From the NCBI GenBank assembly GCA_016748015.1, contig JAAOMT010000608.1:186001-250000 (forward strand): a stretch of DNA of 64,000 nucleotides. Direction: 5' to 3'. This document shows, in pieces, positions 1 through 12,457 of this stretch. Source of the stretch: Geosiphon pyriformis. Its lineage: Eukaryota > Glomeromycota > Glomeromycetes > Archaeosporales > Geosiphonaceae. The number at the start of each line of letters is the position of its first letter. Within the stretch, counting starts at the first letter, position 1. Below the pieces are notes generated by a model. That model saw nothing but the letters and a program-made list of their open reading frames with translations. It ran no database searches and was not told the DNA's origin. The position numbers and the translations under genes are program-made.

Positions 1-3000
1 TAATTAGTGTAATTAAGCTTGATAAAATTAATAATAAATATAACTATTAAAGATATTTAAAATTATTTAAATCAAGAAATTTATTTATTTATCTCTTTTT
101 AAAATTATTTACTTTTAAAACTAAGAATTTTTTGTAAGCATAGCATCTAAACCAACATTTTCAACCTCTTTAGAATCTTTTATACTATAAAATATTTTGA
201 TCTAATAATATGTTTTCAACTGGTAAAGTAAAACAATTTTAAAGCTATGTCTATGTAAATAAAGATTCATTAATTGAAAATTAATTAAAAATATATTTAA
301 AAATGTACAGAATAAGCATTTTATAGGTTATCATTAATTACATTTAGATTATTTGGAACTAAAACTATGTAATAATTAAAAATTATATTTTTAAAATATT
401 ATCTTTTATTGAAATAAAGTATGAGTGTTTTATTTACAATAGCTTTATTAAAAGTATTTAATATATAATATTAATAAAAAATGTAAATGTAATACATTTT
501 TATTCAAAACAATAAAAATTTTTTGAAAATTTGTTTTTCAATGTTAAAATTTAATAATTAATATAAAAAAAAACTTAATTACATTATGTATTATTATTTT
601 AAATTGTTTATAGTATTTTAAAAAAATATCTTTTATGATTATAATTTAATTGTTATTTATTATTTCTGTTAATTTCATTTTGAAAAGTATTTAAATATTT
701 TTCAATAGCAATTGAGATCAAACTTAATTAATACTTAAATATAAATAAAATTTAAATTAAATTTTAAAACTTATTATAAATAGTATTTTGTATATAAAAC
801 TGTTAAAATTAACTCTGTATTAATAAATAATAAGAAAATAGATTACACCTTTTATTTTTTATATAAAAACAAATAATTGTAAATGTCACAATATTTAAAA
901 AATAAAATAAAATAAAATAAAATTTTTAACTATTTGTGTTAATAAATATTATATTTTTTATAATATTTATTTTAATACAATTTATTGTTACAATAACTAA
1001 TTTCAAATATTGACATAACTCTTTTTTTGGTTAATAATTTTTACATTTTTTTTATTGCTTTGAAAGTGTATAGTAATGTGCTTTCTACAAGTGACTAGTA
1101 ATCCATTTACATTTTTTATTATATTTCAAATTAATTTGTATTTTTCAAAATTATTTATTTAATTAAAACTTTTCAACATTTAAAAAACCACTAAACTATT
1201 ACGAAATCAATTTTCTCAATTAAATTTGCTATTGATTATTTTTTTATTTTTTCTATTTTTTTTATTGGAGTGTAATTTATAGCATTGTTCATTTAACAAT
1301 TATAAATATGGCATAATTATTAAACAAATAAAACAAAAAAAACCTATTTAAAAAATTAAACTTTAACTTTAAATGATTAATTTAAAAATAATAAAACATG
1401 AAAATTTGGTATCATTTGCATAAAAAACGAAATTAAGGTAAAATGGATATGTTTATAACTTGTTAAAAAAATTGAAATAGTTTTGTTTCGTATTTTTAAA
1501 TAGTTGTTTGAAAATAAAGTAATATAAAATTGTTTTTGTAATAAGTTGTAAGTTTAAAATAATTATATACCGAGTAACAGTTTTTAATTGCTGTTTTAAT
1601 TTACAACTCAATTTAAATGTTTATTTTTATGTTTCTAATATTTGAACATGCATTAATATTAAATTGTGAAATATAAAGTTTTGAACACATTAGATTATTA
1701 TTATTATTATTTTAATTATAAACTTGCTTTAATTTTAAATTTATGGTTGCTATCTTTCTATTATGTCCATTTTTTTTATAAAATACAATCACTAATTTTT
1801 GTATTTATTTTGCTTGTTTTATATTAAAAAATTTCTAATTGTTAAAAATAAAAAAAATAAAAATTTTGTCCTTGAAAATTTTTTATATTTATTCTATATT
1901 TGTTTTTTATGATATTTTTCAAAATAGGATTTAGTTTTAAAACTGTATTTGGAAATATTATTTAATTTAAAATAAGTATTTAGATTGAGATATTAAGTAG
2001 CATAAGCAATGTAATTAATAGTATTTGAGTCAATAAAAAAGATTTATAAATAAATTTTGATCTTATTTAACTTTTTTCACAGCTGTTTGAATAAATATTT
2101 AAAATGTATATTTATTATTAATTATTATATTAGTTTGCATTAAAAATTATATAATAAGCAATAATAAGATTTGAATTTTTATGAATTGAAAAGTTAACAA
2201 AGTTTTCATAATCTTTAGATTGTTTGTTTTTAGCTTAACAGGAGTTATTATGTATGTAATTTACACAAAAAATAATGATAGCAAGATTAACAATAAAATC
2301 TTTTGTTATCTATCATTTGCCAAATACAATTTATGTTAATCGACATTTATAATCTATTTTATATATTGTATACTATTTTTGCTTCTTTTCTTTTGGAAAT
2401 AGACAAACCAGTTTGAGATTCAAACCACAAAAAAAAAAAATAATTTTTTGCAATATTTTTTTAAATGTCGAACCAAATGATTGTCATAAAAGTCATGAAG
2501 TTTCATCAAAAGCTGGCATTCCACTTTGTTTTTACAAATGGGTGTAAAAATATTATCTGTAAAATATTATCAAATTAATAAACCAATAAATAGAAATTAT
2601 TTTTTTATAACAGTTAAAATAAAAACTCACAGAATTTAAATAAGAGTTCAAACTGTTTGTAATAAGCTTTTCAAGCTTTATTATGTTGTTAATTTGCCAA
2701 AACGCATTTTTTTCTTATTTAACAATTTAAAAAAAAATTGATTTCAATGAGCAAAAAATCACTTCAATTATGACTAGTGTAAATTATGTTTTTTAATAAG
2801 ATAATTTTGTAATCATTTAAAAATACTTGTTTGCCATTGTTGCATTTCAAAAAAAAAAACTGGTTTATTAATGGTAAAAGCATTCATTTAAGCTTCACAT
2901 GTAAAAAACAACAACTTGTGCACATAACATAATTTGAATGTGTCAAATATGAATTAGTATTTGTATTATAAAATTTTTAATAATTACTTAAATAAAAAGA

Positions 3001-3329
3001 AAATAAGCTATTTATGGTGGTTCATTTCTGAATTTTTTAGCAAGACAATAATTTGAAATGAACCTCAAAAAATGTTCAAAAAGGAAAAATTTCCTTATCA
3101 AAAATATATTTTTCCAAATTTATTGAACGTAGAAATTGTGACAAGACAGTAAAAAATTTCTAGTTTCAAAGGTAAATAAATAAATTTTTTAATTGAACTT
3201 ATATAAATTTCAAAATAGCTTTATTTCAATTATTTTGTCCAATCCAATTAGCCCAACTTATGGTCATTGGACTAATTTTCAAAAATATCAGTTGATTTGA
3301 TTGGAATAAGTGCAATAGACTTATTTCAA
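1..3329. other. AT-rich gene-free stretch
   Basis: Very AT-rich DNA made of A and T runs, with no ORF that looks like a protein and no RNA gene I can recognise. Composition resembles the islands at 19.0-22.4 kb and 33.0-34.9 kb. Confidence 0.6.
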
Positions 3330-3680
3330 TAGATTAATTCACGTCCTTTTTAGGTCATGCTCTAGATTCTTGACGAGAATTTTTGCAGGCAAATCCTTAT
3401 TAAGATTTCCTAGCAACTTTTACTAAATCTTTTATATCTTGAAACTTTTCAAATTTGACTGTAGCCCGTTTTATTTGATACTGGTAGTTTTCTCCCTTTA
3501 AAAAATGTTTGGATTTTAGGGAAAATTGACGCCTGATTAATTCGTCGCGATGGAGGTTCAAGAAAAAGCTAAAAGAATTAATATAAATCTTGAAACTGTC
3601 GGCTAAGACTTATGAAAAGAATAAAATGGAAGAGTTTTTTGAATCTGCAAATTAATCCAGTTACAATATAAATACCTCAG
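3330..3680 (-). pseudogene. Relic of a lipase-like gene (exon 1 of the L5 type)
   Basis: Read on the minus strand, this stretch aligns along about 300 bases with exon 1 of the lipase-like gene L5 (about 40905-41225). Shared blocks include gacgagaattttngnggg, tttatatcttgaaacttttc and the tract encoding the membrane anchor. The reading frame is broken by small indels, the start codon has been lost (L5 has cat on the plus strand, the relic has aat), and no later lipase exons are visible downstream. It is therefore a decayed partial duplicate. It extends the family territory to the left end of the window. Confidence 0.72.
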
Positions 3681-4555
3681 AATTTTTAAAAATTATCTTA
3701 GATCAAAAAATTTATTTATTAATTGAATAGGCTAAAAAAAAGATTTATTGAGCTCATTAATAGGTTGACTTGGTAATTAATTTATATCATTAAGTAGATT
3801 GTTTAAATTGCTAGCTGGCTGTTATAATAAAAATAAACTCCAATTTTCATAATGCTACATGATATAATATGCAAATCAACAGAAATCAATTTAATTCTAA
3901 AATTTCTCAATAGCCTATTTTCTTTTTGTAATAAAATGGAATATTTGCAAAATATAATTTTTGGTCTTCTTTTAAATCTCCCCAAAGAGTATGCGTAAAA
4001 GCGTCAATCACCCATTCTGGCACCAATTTTCTTTCTGGGAATAATAGACTTGGGACATAAAAAATGAATCAATATTATAAATAATTAAATAATTTTCTTA
4101 TAAGATAAATTAGTCAAATCTCATCTCTTTATGGATTTATTAAATTTGAAAATCTCTAAGAGGAATACACTTCGCTTCTGAGCAATTTACTTTACACGAA
4201 TAATAACTATATTTTTAAAAATATGGTAGAAATAAAATCATGCTCTACTTTTTCTGAATTCTCAGTTAAATTTCAACTTTGAAGCCGGAAAATTATATAT
4301 TACACATGAAAGGAGAAATTTTTGGACGCTTTAGAATTATTAATTAAATTAGAAAAAAACTTTTTCCACGTTTTTAGAAATTAAGGATTGTAAGTTTTTA
4401 AAACCTTTTCGACGGATTCTTTCACCCGACTATATCATTCTCTTACAACTAATAAAGGTAGTTTATAAATGAATACATGGTTATTAAGGACTGAATTCAC
4501 TTTGTTGTTGAATTCTTTTCCGCCGTGCCGCTTTTGATTTTATCAAGGGTTGAAA
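3681..4555. other. Intergenic, nothing recognised
   Basis: No supported gene. Base composition is less extreme than in the first 3 kb. It lies 3' of the small secreted protein gene on the minus strand. Confidence 0.5.
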
Positions 4556-4759
4556 TCATATTAACCCAATAATTGCTTTTGAGTCGTAGTCACTTTTTAA
4601 TTTAGCTACTTCGTGTTTTGTTTTTAGGGAGGTATCAATTAATTTTAATTTATGAGTTTTCGAAATTTTTTCGTGCGATACTGGTGCTCCAAAGACAAGA
4701 GTCATTAGGAAAATCAGGAAGAAGACGAAGAGTAACGTTAAGGATTGTGATTTGGCCAT
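4556..4759 (-). CDS. Small secreted protein, candidate effector (SSP1)
   Basis: A 67-residue single-exon ORF. Residues 1-25 form a clear signal peptide: a short MAKSQS start, a Leu/Phe-rich core and an Ala-Pro after the likely cleavage site (FGAPVS). The mature part of about 42 residues is Lys/Ser/Asp-rich, has no cysteine and ends in IIGLI. The ORF at 7968-8177 on the plus strand has the same plan: MAK start, hydrophobic core, A-P-[VI] after cleavage, a charged middle with an AK pair, and the same GLI ending. Two paralogs with matching ends make chance unlikely. I do not recognise the family. A secreted signalling or effector role is inference only. Confidence 0.6.
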   Translation of the reverse strand: MAKSQSLTLLFVFFLIFLMTLVFGAPVSHEKISKTHKLKLIDTSLKTKHEVAKLKSDYDSKAIIGLI

Positions 4760-7700
4760 TATTTTTCAAATATTTTTAACCAAAATTTTCGCAAAGCTCC
4801 AGAGCCGCGACTTTAATTTAGATTGGGTTGTGGGAAGGAAGGGAAATGTAAAACGATTGTAGCTCGTAGCAAAATTGAATATCAATATACAACTATGTTA
4901 AACGAGGGAAATTTAAAAGACTTTGAAATGGCCAAAATTTAGCTTTTTTGGTGCGATTTTAAATGTTGAAATATCAACAAAAGGGAATTTTTTTTGTCAA
5001 AGAAAATGACGCAAAGGGATAGGCGAAGGGAGTGAGTGTGAATAAAAAAAAAATCAAGAAAGCCGTTTCTTTTGTAATATTTAATTGTAAAGATCAACCA
5101 ATTCATCAATATTGACCCGGGTGTAAACAACCAATCTGGAAATTTGCCGAAATGATCTTTCTACTTTAGACTTGTTCTCCCTATAAGGGAAAATCTTCAT
5201 CCGTTGGAAAACTCATTCAAAAGAAAAATTTTCTTTTTGCGTTTTCCAACGGTATAAACAAACAAATATAAGGAGCAAGGAAATGTCTCACATTAAAAAA
5301 ATTGATTAAAGCGTTTCAAAAATTGAAGTGATTCGCCGAAATTACCAAGCTGGGAACAATTGTAAGAATATGATGAATGAAGTGAAAGACCATAGTTTTT
5401 TATTTTGTCGGATATTTCCGGTGTTGGAGGTTTTTTTTGTGGCGTAAGCCATCTTTTATCCTTTAACAAGAAATGAAGCATCAATATTTTGTAGCAAGTG
5501 GGAAAGAACTCGAAACTTGCCCATAAGACGTTATTATAAATATGCAAGTAAATACAAAAAATTAAAAACTTTTATGACTTCATTAATGGTAGAGAGTAAA
5601 GCCTCACTTGAAAACAATCAATTTTTTAATCGTCAATAAATGATTAATTCAAAGATATCGAAAATTAACCATGCAATATTAAAAAAAAAACGCCTGTGAA
5701 GATCAAACAATTATCTTGTTACCCAAAATAAACTAGTAACGCAATGCGTTATAAAAAAAAATATTCTCCTGTTTTATTTTAAATTCATAAGGTATAATAA
5801 TCCGCAAGATTTCAGATAACTCTAAATCTCATAATAATTGATCATGAATTGTTTACAAATATTTTCAAATTTTGATATAATCAAACAGCTCTTTGACATG
5901 CGTACCAATAAAGACTTGAAACATGAGAAGTTTTGAGATTATCGATAATTTTAAAAATTCAATACTACCAAATGTACCTATATAAAGGATACAGTTAAAT
6001 TTTTCATTTTTTACGATATTTCAAGGGATATTATTAAATACCCTGATTCAGCAAGATTTTGGAGAATAATCTTATAAAACAATCTAGTTATTGGTTGCTA
6101 TACAGAAAATTGATCGGTTTATTCTTTGAAAACTTTAGTAAATATTCAAATGGAAAAATAGTTATGCAAACTTGTTACTCCAAAATAATTTTTTATTTAG
6201 AAGTTTTAACTAAGTAAATCTATTTATTTGAATTTTCAATTTTGCACAGTAAAGGATTTTATTAATTCAAAAATATCTGAAATTATGGCATTCAGACAAA
6301 AATTTTATATTAAATGTCAAATAAGAGAATGATTTAATAAAGATTATATGAAGTTGAACAAGTTTTTTTATGCAATTAAGAGAATTTAATACTTGGTCTG
6401 GAAAAATGAGTCTCGATAATAAATTATTGAAGATGGAAAAATATGAAAAGTGTAATATTATTGAATAAAGATATTGAAAAGTTTATTTCATAGTTTTAAA
6501 ATCACTAAAATGATTCAATTGGTAGCTTTGGAATTATGAAAAATGAGGTCAGAAGATTGTATAGTTACTAATTCGGATGTATTAGATTTTGAACGAATTA
6601 CATTAAACTCCTTTGGTAGATACCTACAATTGATTTGTAATAGAATTCCTTAATTGGCAGTTGAAGATTTTTATATTCCTGATAAGTTAATGAAGGAATT
6701 TTCTGAGCTTTTAGTCAACAAAATAAGCAACCTACAAGTTAAAAGAATGAATATAGCTAAAAATAAACTTGTTTATTTTCAATTTTCCATAATTGATTCT
6801 AAAACTTTCAAATAACCTATCACTTTTACTTGGTTCACAAAAGTTTTGGCATGTATTCAAATGTATAATGTATATAGCTTTTTATATAATAAGTAGGCTG
6901 CTGGTCATTAAATAAAATTCAATGAATTGATGATAAAATATTTTGTTGGCTCTTACAAATTGAACAATCATTTACTGATAATTCTTGTACTCCAGGGATA
7001 CAGCGAGGTAAATTAATATCTGAATTTTGTCATTAGTTTCTTTAATAAACTTCCCATAGATATGAAACCTTTTAGCCATAAAAGGTTTGAATATTGGAAA
7101 AATTTTATTGAACTGCAGCTATTGCATGTTTCTTACCTTTGATATTATCCACGAGGAAATCAAAACTGTGGCAACTCCCAAATTTTTATGCGAGAAGAGT
7201 GTGTTTTAAGAAAAGAATGACTACGTCATTTGCATGAAATCGTATCATCTATATTTTTAGTGATTAATTTTGCAATCGATTAATTTTTCTAGCTATTCAT
7301 TCATTCATTTATGCATGAAACCAATATTTAACAAATTAATTACTAATATCTAACAAATTGATCACTGATATCTAATGAATTAATCATTAATTTAAAAGAA
7401 ACGAAGGAAAAAACATTGATAATGAAAAAAGACTCGAGTGCTCTCTATGAACTGATTATTTAAAAACAATGAAAGTAAATACATTTCGTTTTCTTAATGG
7501 TTTACAAGAAGTTTGAAGAATTTTCTCCTGATTGGTTGGTTTAAAAACGCTTTCATAAGTTTTAATCTAACTTATTATGAAGAAGAATGAATAATTGTAA
7601 AGGCATTATACGAAGCATTTATATAAATGTTGTTTCAGAAAGAAATATATTACATGCATATTCTGTGAGAAAGAAAAACGCAAAATATGCAACATTATGC

Positions 7701-7955
7701 TAATGAGACATCAAAAATAATAAATTTTTCCATGTAGGCATTTAAATAATTCTAATTCTTGAAAATTCAACTTTATAAAAGGAAGCGAAAAAAACCACAC
7801 ATTTGGATAAACTTGTTATTTACTTTATATTATTCTTATATATACAGCACAAACTGTGCGAAATATTATCCAGAAAATTAAAAGTCTAAATTGATAAGTT
7901 TTCTTTAAAAGATTTTCGAATATCTCAATCTAGAAATTTTTAAATTTATTTCCTT
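4760..7955. other. Intergenic between two divergent small secreted protein genes
   Basis: The stretch holds the 5' sides of both small secreted protein genes. ORFs of 60-85 codons on the minus strand (such as 4939-5130 and 5293-5547) have no family signature, signal peptide or paralog in the window and look like chance. No RNA gene seen. Confidence 0.5.
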
Positions 7956-8177
7956 TTGAAATTGAAAATGGCAAAATTCTTCACTTTTCACGTATCATTG
8001 TCGTTTTTCATTTTAATCTTGACAAGCTTAACCATGTCGGCACCTATTACATTATCAAATATTGACATTCAAAAACGATTGACCCAAATCTCACCTGATT
8101 CCAAGTCCTCAGAAGAAATCGATATAGCCAAGGCTGAAAACTCTAAACAATACTATATTCAAGTTGGATTGATTTAA
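7956..8177 (+). CDS. Small secreted protein, candidate effector (SSP2)
   Basis: Single-exon ORF of 73 codons. The second in-frame ATG, at 7968, gives a MAK start that matches the paralog at 4556-4759, so the real protein is probably 69 residues. The first 25 or so residues are a signal peptide with a Phe/Leu/Ile-rich core and cleavage before API (MSAPIT). The mature part is Ser/Lys/Glu-rich, has no cysteine and ends in QVGLI, matching the IIGLI end of SSP1. The two genes point away from each other across 3.2 kb. Function unknown; secretion is predicted from the signal peptide. Confidence 0.6.
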   Translation: MKLKMAKFFTFHVSLSFFILILTSLTMSAPITLSNIDIQKRLTQISPDSKSSEEIDIAKAENSKQYYIQVGLI

Positions 8178-8639
8178 TTTTTATTCAGTACACATATTTA
8201 AAAAGATCTAAAATATTTGGTCACTATTCCCCATATAAATATATTCCTCTTTTTCTATGAATATATTATTTAGAGATGGAATAAGCTGATAGAGAAGAGC
8301 AAAGGGTGAAGATAATTAAGACGGTTTTTATTACATGAAAGACCTTTAGTACTTGAATAAAAGTTTCATTAAATGTATTTATTTTTTGTTTACAGTCATA
8401 GATTTCTTATTACAGAAGATTAAACAGATTCATAAGTAAATTTTCTATTGATGTGTGTACAATAATAGAAAACAGAATAAAATTTCGTTTATTAAAAATT
8501 AACAAATAATTATTATATATATATAACCGTCCAATTTTAAAATTAAATAAATTGATATTTTGTCACGCGTTACAACATGATAAAAGAAGCGGATTAATTT
8601 GTGTAAGCATTCGATAACATAAACCACTTTGTACCAAAA

Positions 8640-9110
8640 TATTTCTTTTAATGCTAAAATTTTCTCTATGCATATATAGAAATTAATGATTTTCATCTTC
8701 ACAAGTAAAATTTTTATTTTTGAATGAACCTTATTTTAATACTTTATCACTAATAGCTAATCTTACACCACGATTCAAAAAAAAAATAAAGTGTGAAAAT
8801 AAGTTTTTCTCTTAAAGTTACTTTTGCTCCATAAAATGCCGTGTTCTCTTCAAAAAACTACTTTAAAATTCTGTGTGATTTAGGTAAACAGGAGTATTTT
8901 TTTTTCGCATAAATATAATCTTTTTCATGAAAAATGAGATGCCTATTTCCTTGATTTGACTAAAATAACGCTTTTATTACAGTATTCTTTAAATGGCTAT
9001 ATTGTTCCAAAATCACAGTTCTGCTTTATATGCGAACCCAGTGATTGCTAAAACTTGCAAGATAGCCTGAAAAAAATTTGTTGCAACCATGAATTATTTG
9101 CCTGAACAAT
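8640..9110 (+). repeat. Dispersed repeat, copy A
   Basis: About 470 bp that matches 26190-26780 in the same orientation. Shared landmarks, in order, are: attttcatcttcanaantaaaa, tgaatgaaccttattntaatact, cttttgctccataaa, gtgttctcttcaaaaaac, gttctgcttta, and gcctgaaaa ahead of caaccatgaa / aaccatgaaa. Divergence and indels are clear. No coding potential and no terminal inverted repeat I could define, so the class is unknown (a non-autonomous element is possible). Confidence 0.65.
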
Positions 9111-9817
9111 TAAGTAAGATGAATTTTTGCTACAATTTTTTCATATTACCTGGTGTATAATCCTAACTGCTGAAAATTTAATAAGTACATAATCTTTAAA
9201 AACGGCATACACTTGATAAATTGGGTTTAAAATTTGAAAAATTGATATAAATCTCAATCTACCAACTTTCAATTACAAAGAAATATTTTTATTTAAATCA
9301 TTTTTTATAATTCGCAGATTGCTTTGTTTGAGATATCCAAACATGAGTGACCAATTTTCAGTCTTTTTGTTGGTAAACCTTACGTATTTTGAATAAAATT
9401 TAAAATTAAAATATCTCATGAGAGCACGGGAAATAAACCTTCTAAAAATTCAATATATCTGCCTTTAATCAAGACCTTTATGGGTTAATTTTTATAAGTT
9501 TGAAATTGATGGCATTTTCCTTAATCTTAAAAAAGACAGATAATTAAAGGATCAATCTTGAAAAGATTGGCATAAATGTAGCTGATGAAAATGTTTTTTA
9601 TTTAAACTTTCAAGAGGATTTTATGAAAAAATCTTGTATTATTTGTTGATTCATGGATATCTTGAGTAGGATTTCCCTGATATAAAAGAGTTATGATGTC
9701 GGGAAACATAAAATTTACATGTGCAATTATATTTAATCGAGTTAACCTTAGACTCACATTATATATATGTAATTGCGGATAAATGTTTTGCTTTGATTGA
9801 TAAGTTAATTCGTTAAC
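9111..9817. other. Intergenic, upstream of L1
   Basis: No gene seen. It would contain the promoter of the lipase-like gene starting at 9818, but I see no motif strong enough to name. Confidence 0.4.
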
Positions 9818-11077
9818 ATGAACCTTTTACTGATTTTAAAAGAATTGATGCAAAAGATTAAAAGTTTAAAATATTTCATATCTTCAAGTTCTTTATTTTT
9901 TTTCATATGGTTTCAGTTCTGTTCATGCCATACAAAACCAATTTACAACGAAAAATACAATATTTATCAAGCACCTGTAACAAGTAGAGAACCTGAACAC
10001 GCAAACACAGTTTCCAATTTTACTCGGCGTAGCATTTGGAAATATTTTATTGAGCCAGTTTCAGATGAACAAAAACAATATTTTGAGAATATGGCTTATT
10101 ATGCAAAACGCGCTTACTGTTTTTCACCCATTACAGGAATAACTTTAGGCCAATTCTCTGGTATTTTTAAAATTCTGATCTTATATTTAAAATTTGTTAT
10201 TAACGTGAAAATAAGTTTTTGGGGTTTGTTTAGCCTGGATTAATACTGCAGAACAACATAATCCTTCTGGTTCGCAATCAAGCCAAACCGTTGTTGTACG
10301 ATTTGCCGGTCCCCTCTTAACTTATTCATATATGTGTGAAATAGAAAAAAGGCAGCTAGTCGCATTCAAAAATATCCCAGAAGCTCTTATTAATTCGGAA
10401 TTTTATAATGAAAAAATAATACATGCCGTAGAAACTTTTGTTGCCAAGTTAAAACTTTTTAGGCATTATGGCAACGTATATATATTCACTGGGCATGGTT
10501 TTGGGGGTGGTAACAAATTAAGAGTTTTTCAAAAAATCCTGTTTTTAAGCGCATATTTAAAATTTTAATAATTTTTCTTTTTCTTCATCTTTATCTAGTT
10601 CTCGCATTACTCACAGCTATCGCTTTTCACGAAGCTACAAATCGAAATATTTTAATTGACGTAACCACATTTGGTGAACCGAGGATTGGGAATAGTGCTT
10701 TTGCTAGATACGTGGATCATAGAATTTCAGTTAATCGAATTACCCATTCAAATGATCATGTACCGTTATTTTTCCCTCAACTGCGACATCATTCAACAGA
10801 ATTTTGGATCCCCCCTGTTACCAAGTTTGATTGTCATTGTGTTAAAAATTTCAAAAATTTAGAAATTTATAAATGTCCCACGGCTTTTAGAATTGAACAT
10901 GAGGTATGTGAGAAAAGTGGGAAATTAATTATCGAGATATTATTCTTAATATTCTTTTTATCTTATTTCTAGGGTTGTAGCAAACAGTTTCAGCCACCAT
11001 ACCCAGAACTCCCCGCAGAGAATATGAGAGCTCATTTAGGGCTATATTTTGGTTACACGATGGGTCCTTGTACATGA
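9818..11077 (+). CDS. Lipase class 3-like protein L1, Ser-to-Gly pseudo-lipase
   Basis: Four exons: 9818-10160, 10234-10509, 10599-10903 and 10973-11077; all junctions are GT-AG and in frame, giving 342 aa. Residues 20-36 are a hydrophobic anchor or signal. The lipase domain shows the YAKRAYC motif, RFAG at the end of the oxyanion strand, the elbow GHGFGG, the TFGEPRIGN strand and loop, the catalytic-Asp segment NDHVP, and AHLGLYFG containing the expected catalytic His. In active class-3 lipases the elbow is GxSxG; here the Ser codon is GGT (Gly), so normal hydrolysis is not expected. The tail carries Cys-rich blocks (CHC, YKC, GC...C) shared with L2-L6. An intron splits the elbow just after GG in phase 1, as in the whole family. 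Confidence 0.88.
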
Positions 11078-12457
11078 AGCTAGTGTTTCACAAAGTTTTT
11101 ATTTAATTTATTAAATTGTTATGATGCGTCATTAAAATTTGTGCAAAGAGAATATTAATAATCGTTCAATTTTTAAGATTTTCGTATTATTATTAAAATT
11201 TGGCATAAGGTAAAAGGGGTATTTTGGTGAATGGAAGTATTGTAGCGACGTTAACAATTGTGATGGATTGTGATAAAAGAGTATAAAAAATGCTAATTGT
11301 TCAAGTGAGAAAATGGCATACTTTCACGCTTCACATTCTCCCACGTGAATTTCTTTTTTGCTAATTTCGCCACAATACTCTATTATATTAATCTTTTTCA
11401 GGATAAGTATATGTGATAAATTTGCAGTTGAACATTGATTTCTTTTTTCATCACCATTTAACCTTTTCTGTTATCTAGTATCTCTGGAATGGAAAATATC
11501 CAAGCATCATTGACATCTTTCATAAGAAAAGTTTCTATCCAAGGTCAAATAACGTGCTTGACAGCAAATGCAAAAATTTCCTTCATGTAAACGTGTGATC
11601 CAATCAACGAACCCTCAATTTTAAAAAATCCTGGGAGAGTTACATAGAAATTACTGAATAAATGAATTCTGAAATAGCTGTCACTTTAGCAGCCCATCTT
11701 TGGCATAGTCAATTTCTTCCTTAATATGGATGGGAAATTTATCTTTCTAGATATTATCGTAGGAGAAAAAATGCTAGAATAAGCACAAAAAAACTTTGCA
11801 AAAAATAAACATAAAAAGTTGTCATTGTGGATAATTGGTCAAACCCGTTTGTGCGTTTTGATCGAAAAGCTTCAGAGAAAAAGAAGCTCATTTAAAATAC
11901 TGCAATCCAATCTTCATTATAATGTTCGTCTTCTTAAAATCAACTGTTGAATCAAATGTATTCTCTATCTGTTTATTTGTTTATAGCTAACAAACTTCGT
12001 TAGTCTAGGAAAGTTAATGATTAGCCATTTTTGGATTTAAAGCTTATTAAAACTAGGATGCACATGTGGCGTAAGGTGGATCAAGATTTTGACCAATAGT
12101 GCCTTAGCGTTTTGCATCATACTTTTTCTGGTGGTTCGAAGTAGAAAGGAAGCTCAAAAAGCGTTCAAAAATGAATATTTGAATCCTGAAATAATCGCCT
12201 TGGAAAAAAGGTATAATTTATTTTTGGGATATCCCTATGTTAAACATATCTTGGCTAAAGAAAAAATTTCATTTTCCTTATTTGCTTTTTTTTTTCAAGC
12301 TCCTTATGAGACTTTATCACTGCTTACATAATTTCTAGGGAACAAAGATTTCCTTTTGATTTTTATACATGAGTTAAATCTTACAGTCTACGTATATATT
12401 TATATATAAGCTTAATGGTTATGAAGAGAGACATATAACTCTAGAATTTCTTTTAAA
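11078..12457. other. Intergenic, nothing recognised
   Basis: A Lys/Glu-rich ORF at 12089-12331 starts at TTG and has no family signature, so I do not call it. Nothing else seen between L1 and the convergent membrane-protein gene. Confidence 0.45.

Noticed and set aside
12089-12331. Lys/Glu-rich plus-strand ORF of 80 codons
   Set aside because: It starts at TTG in an AT-rich region, has no paralog or signature, and no splice partner was found.
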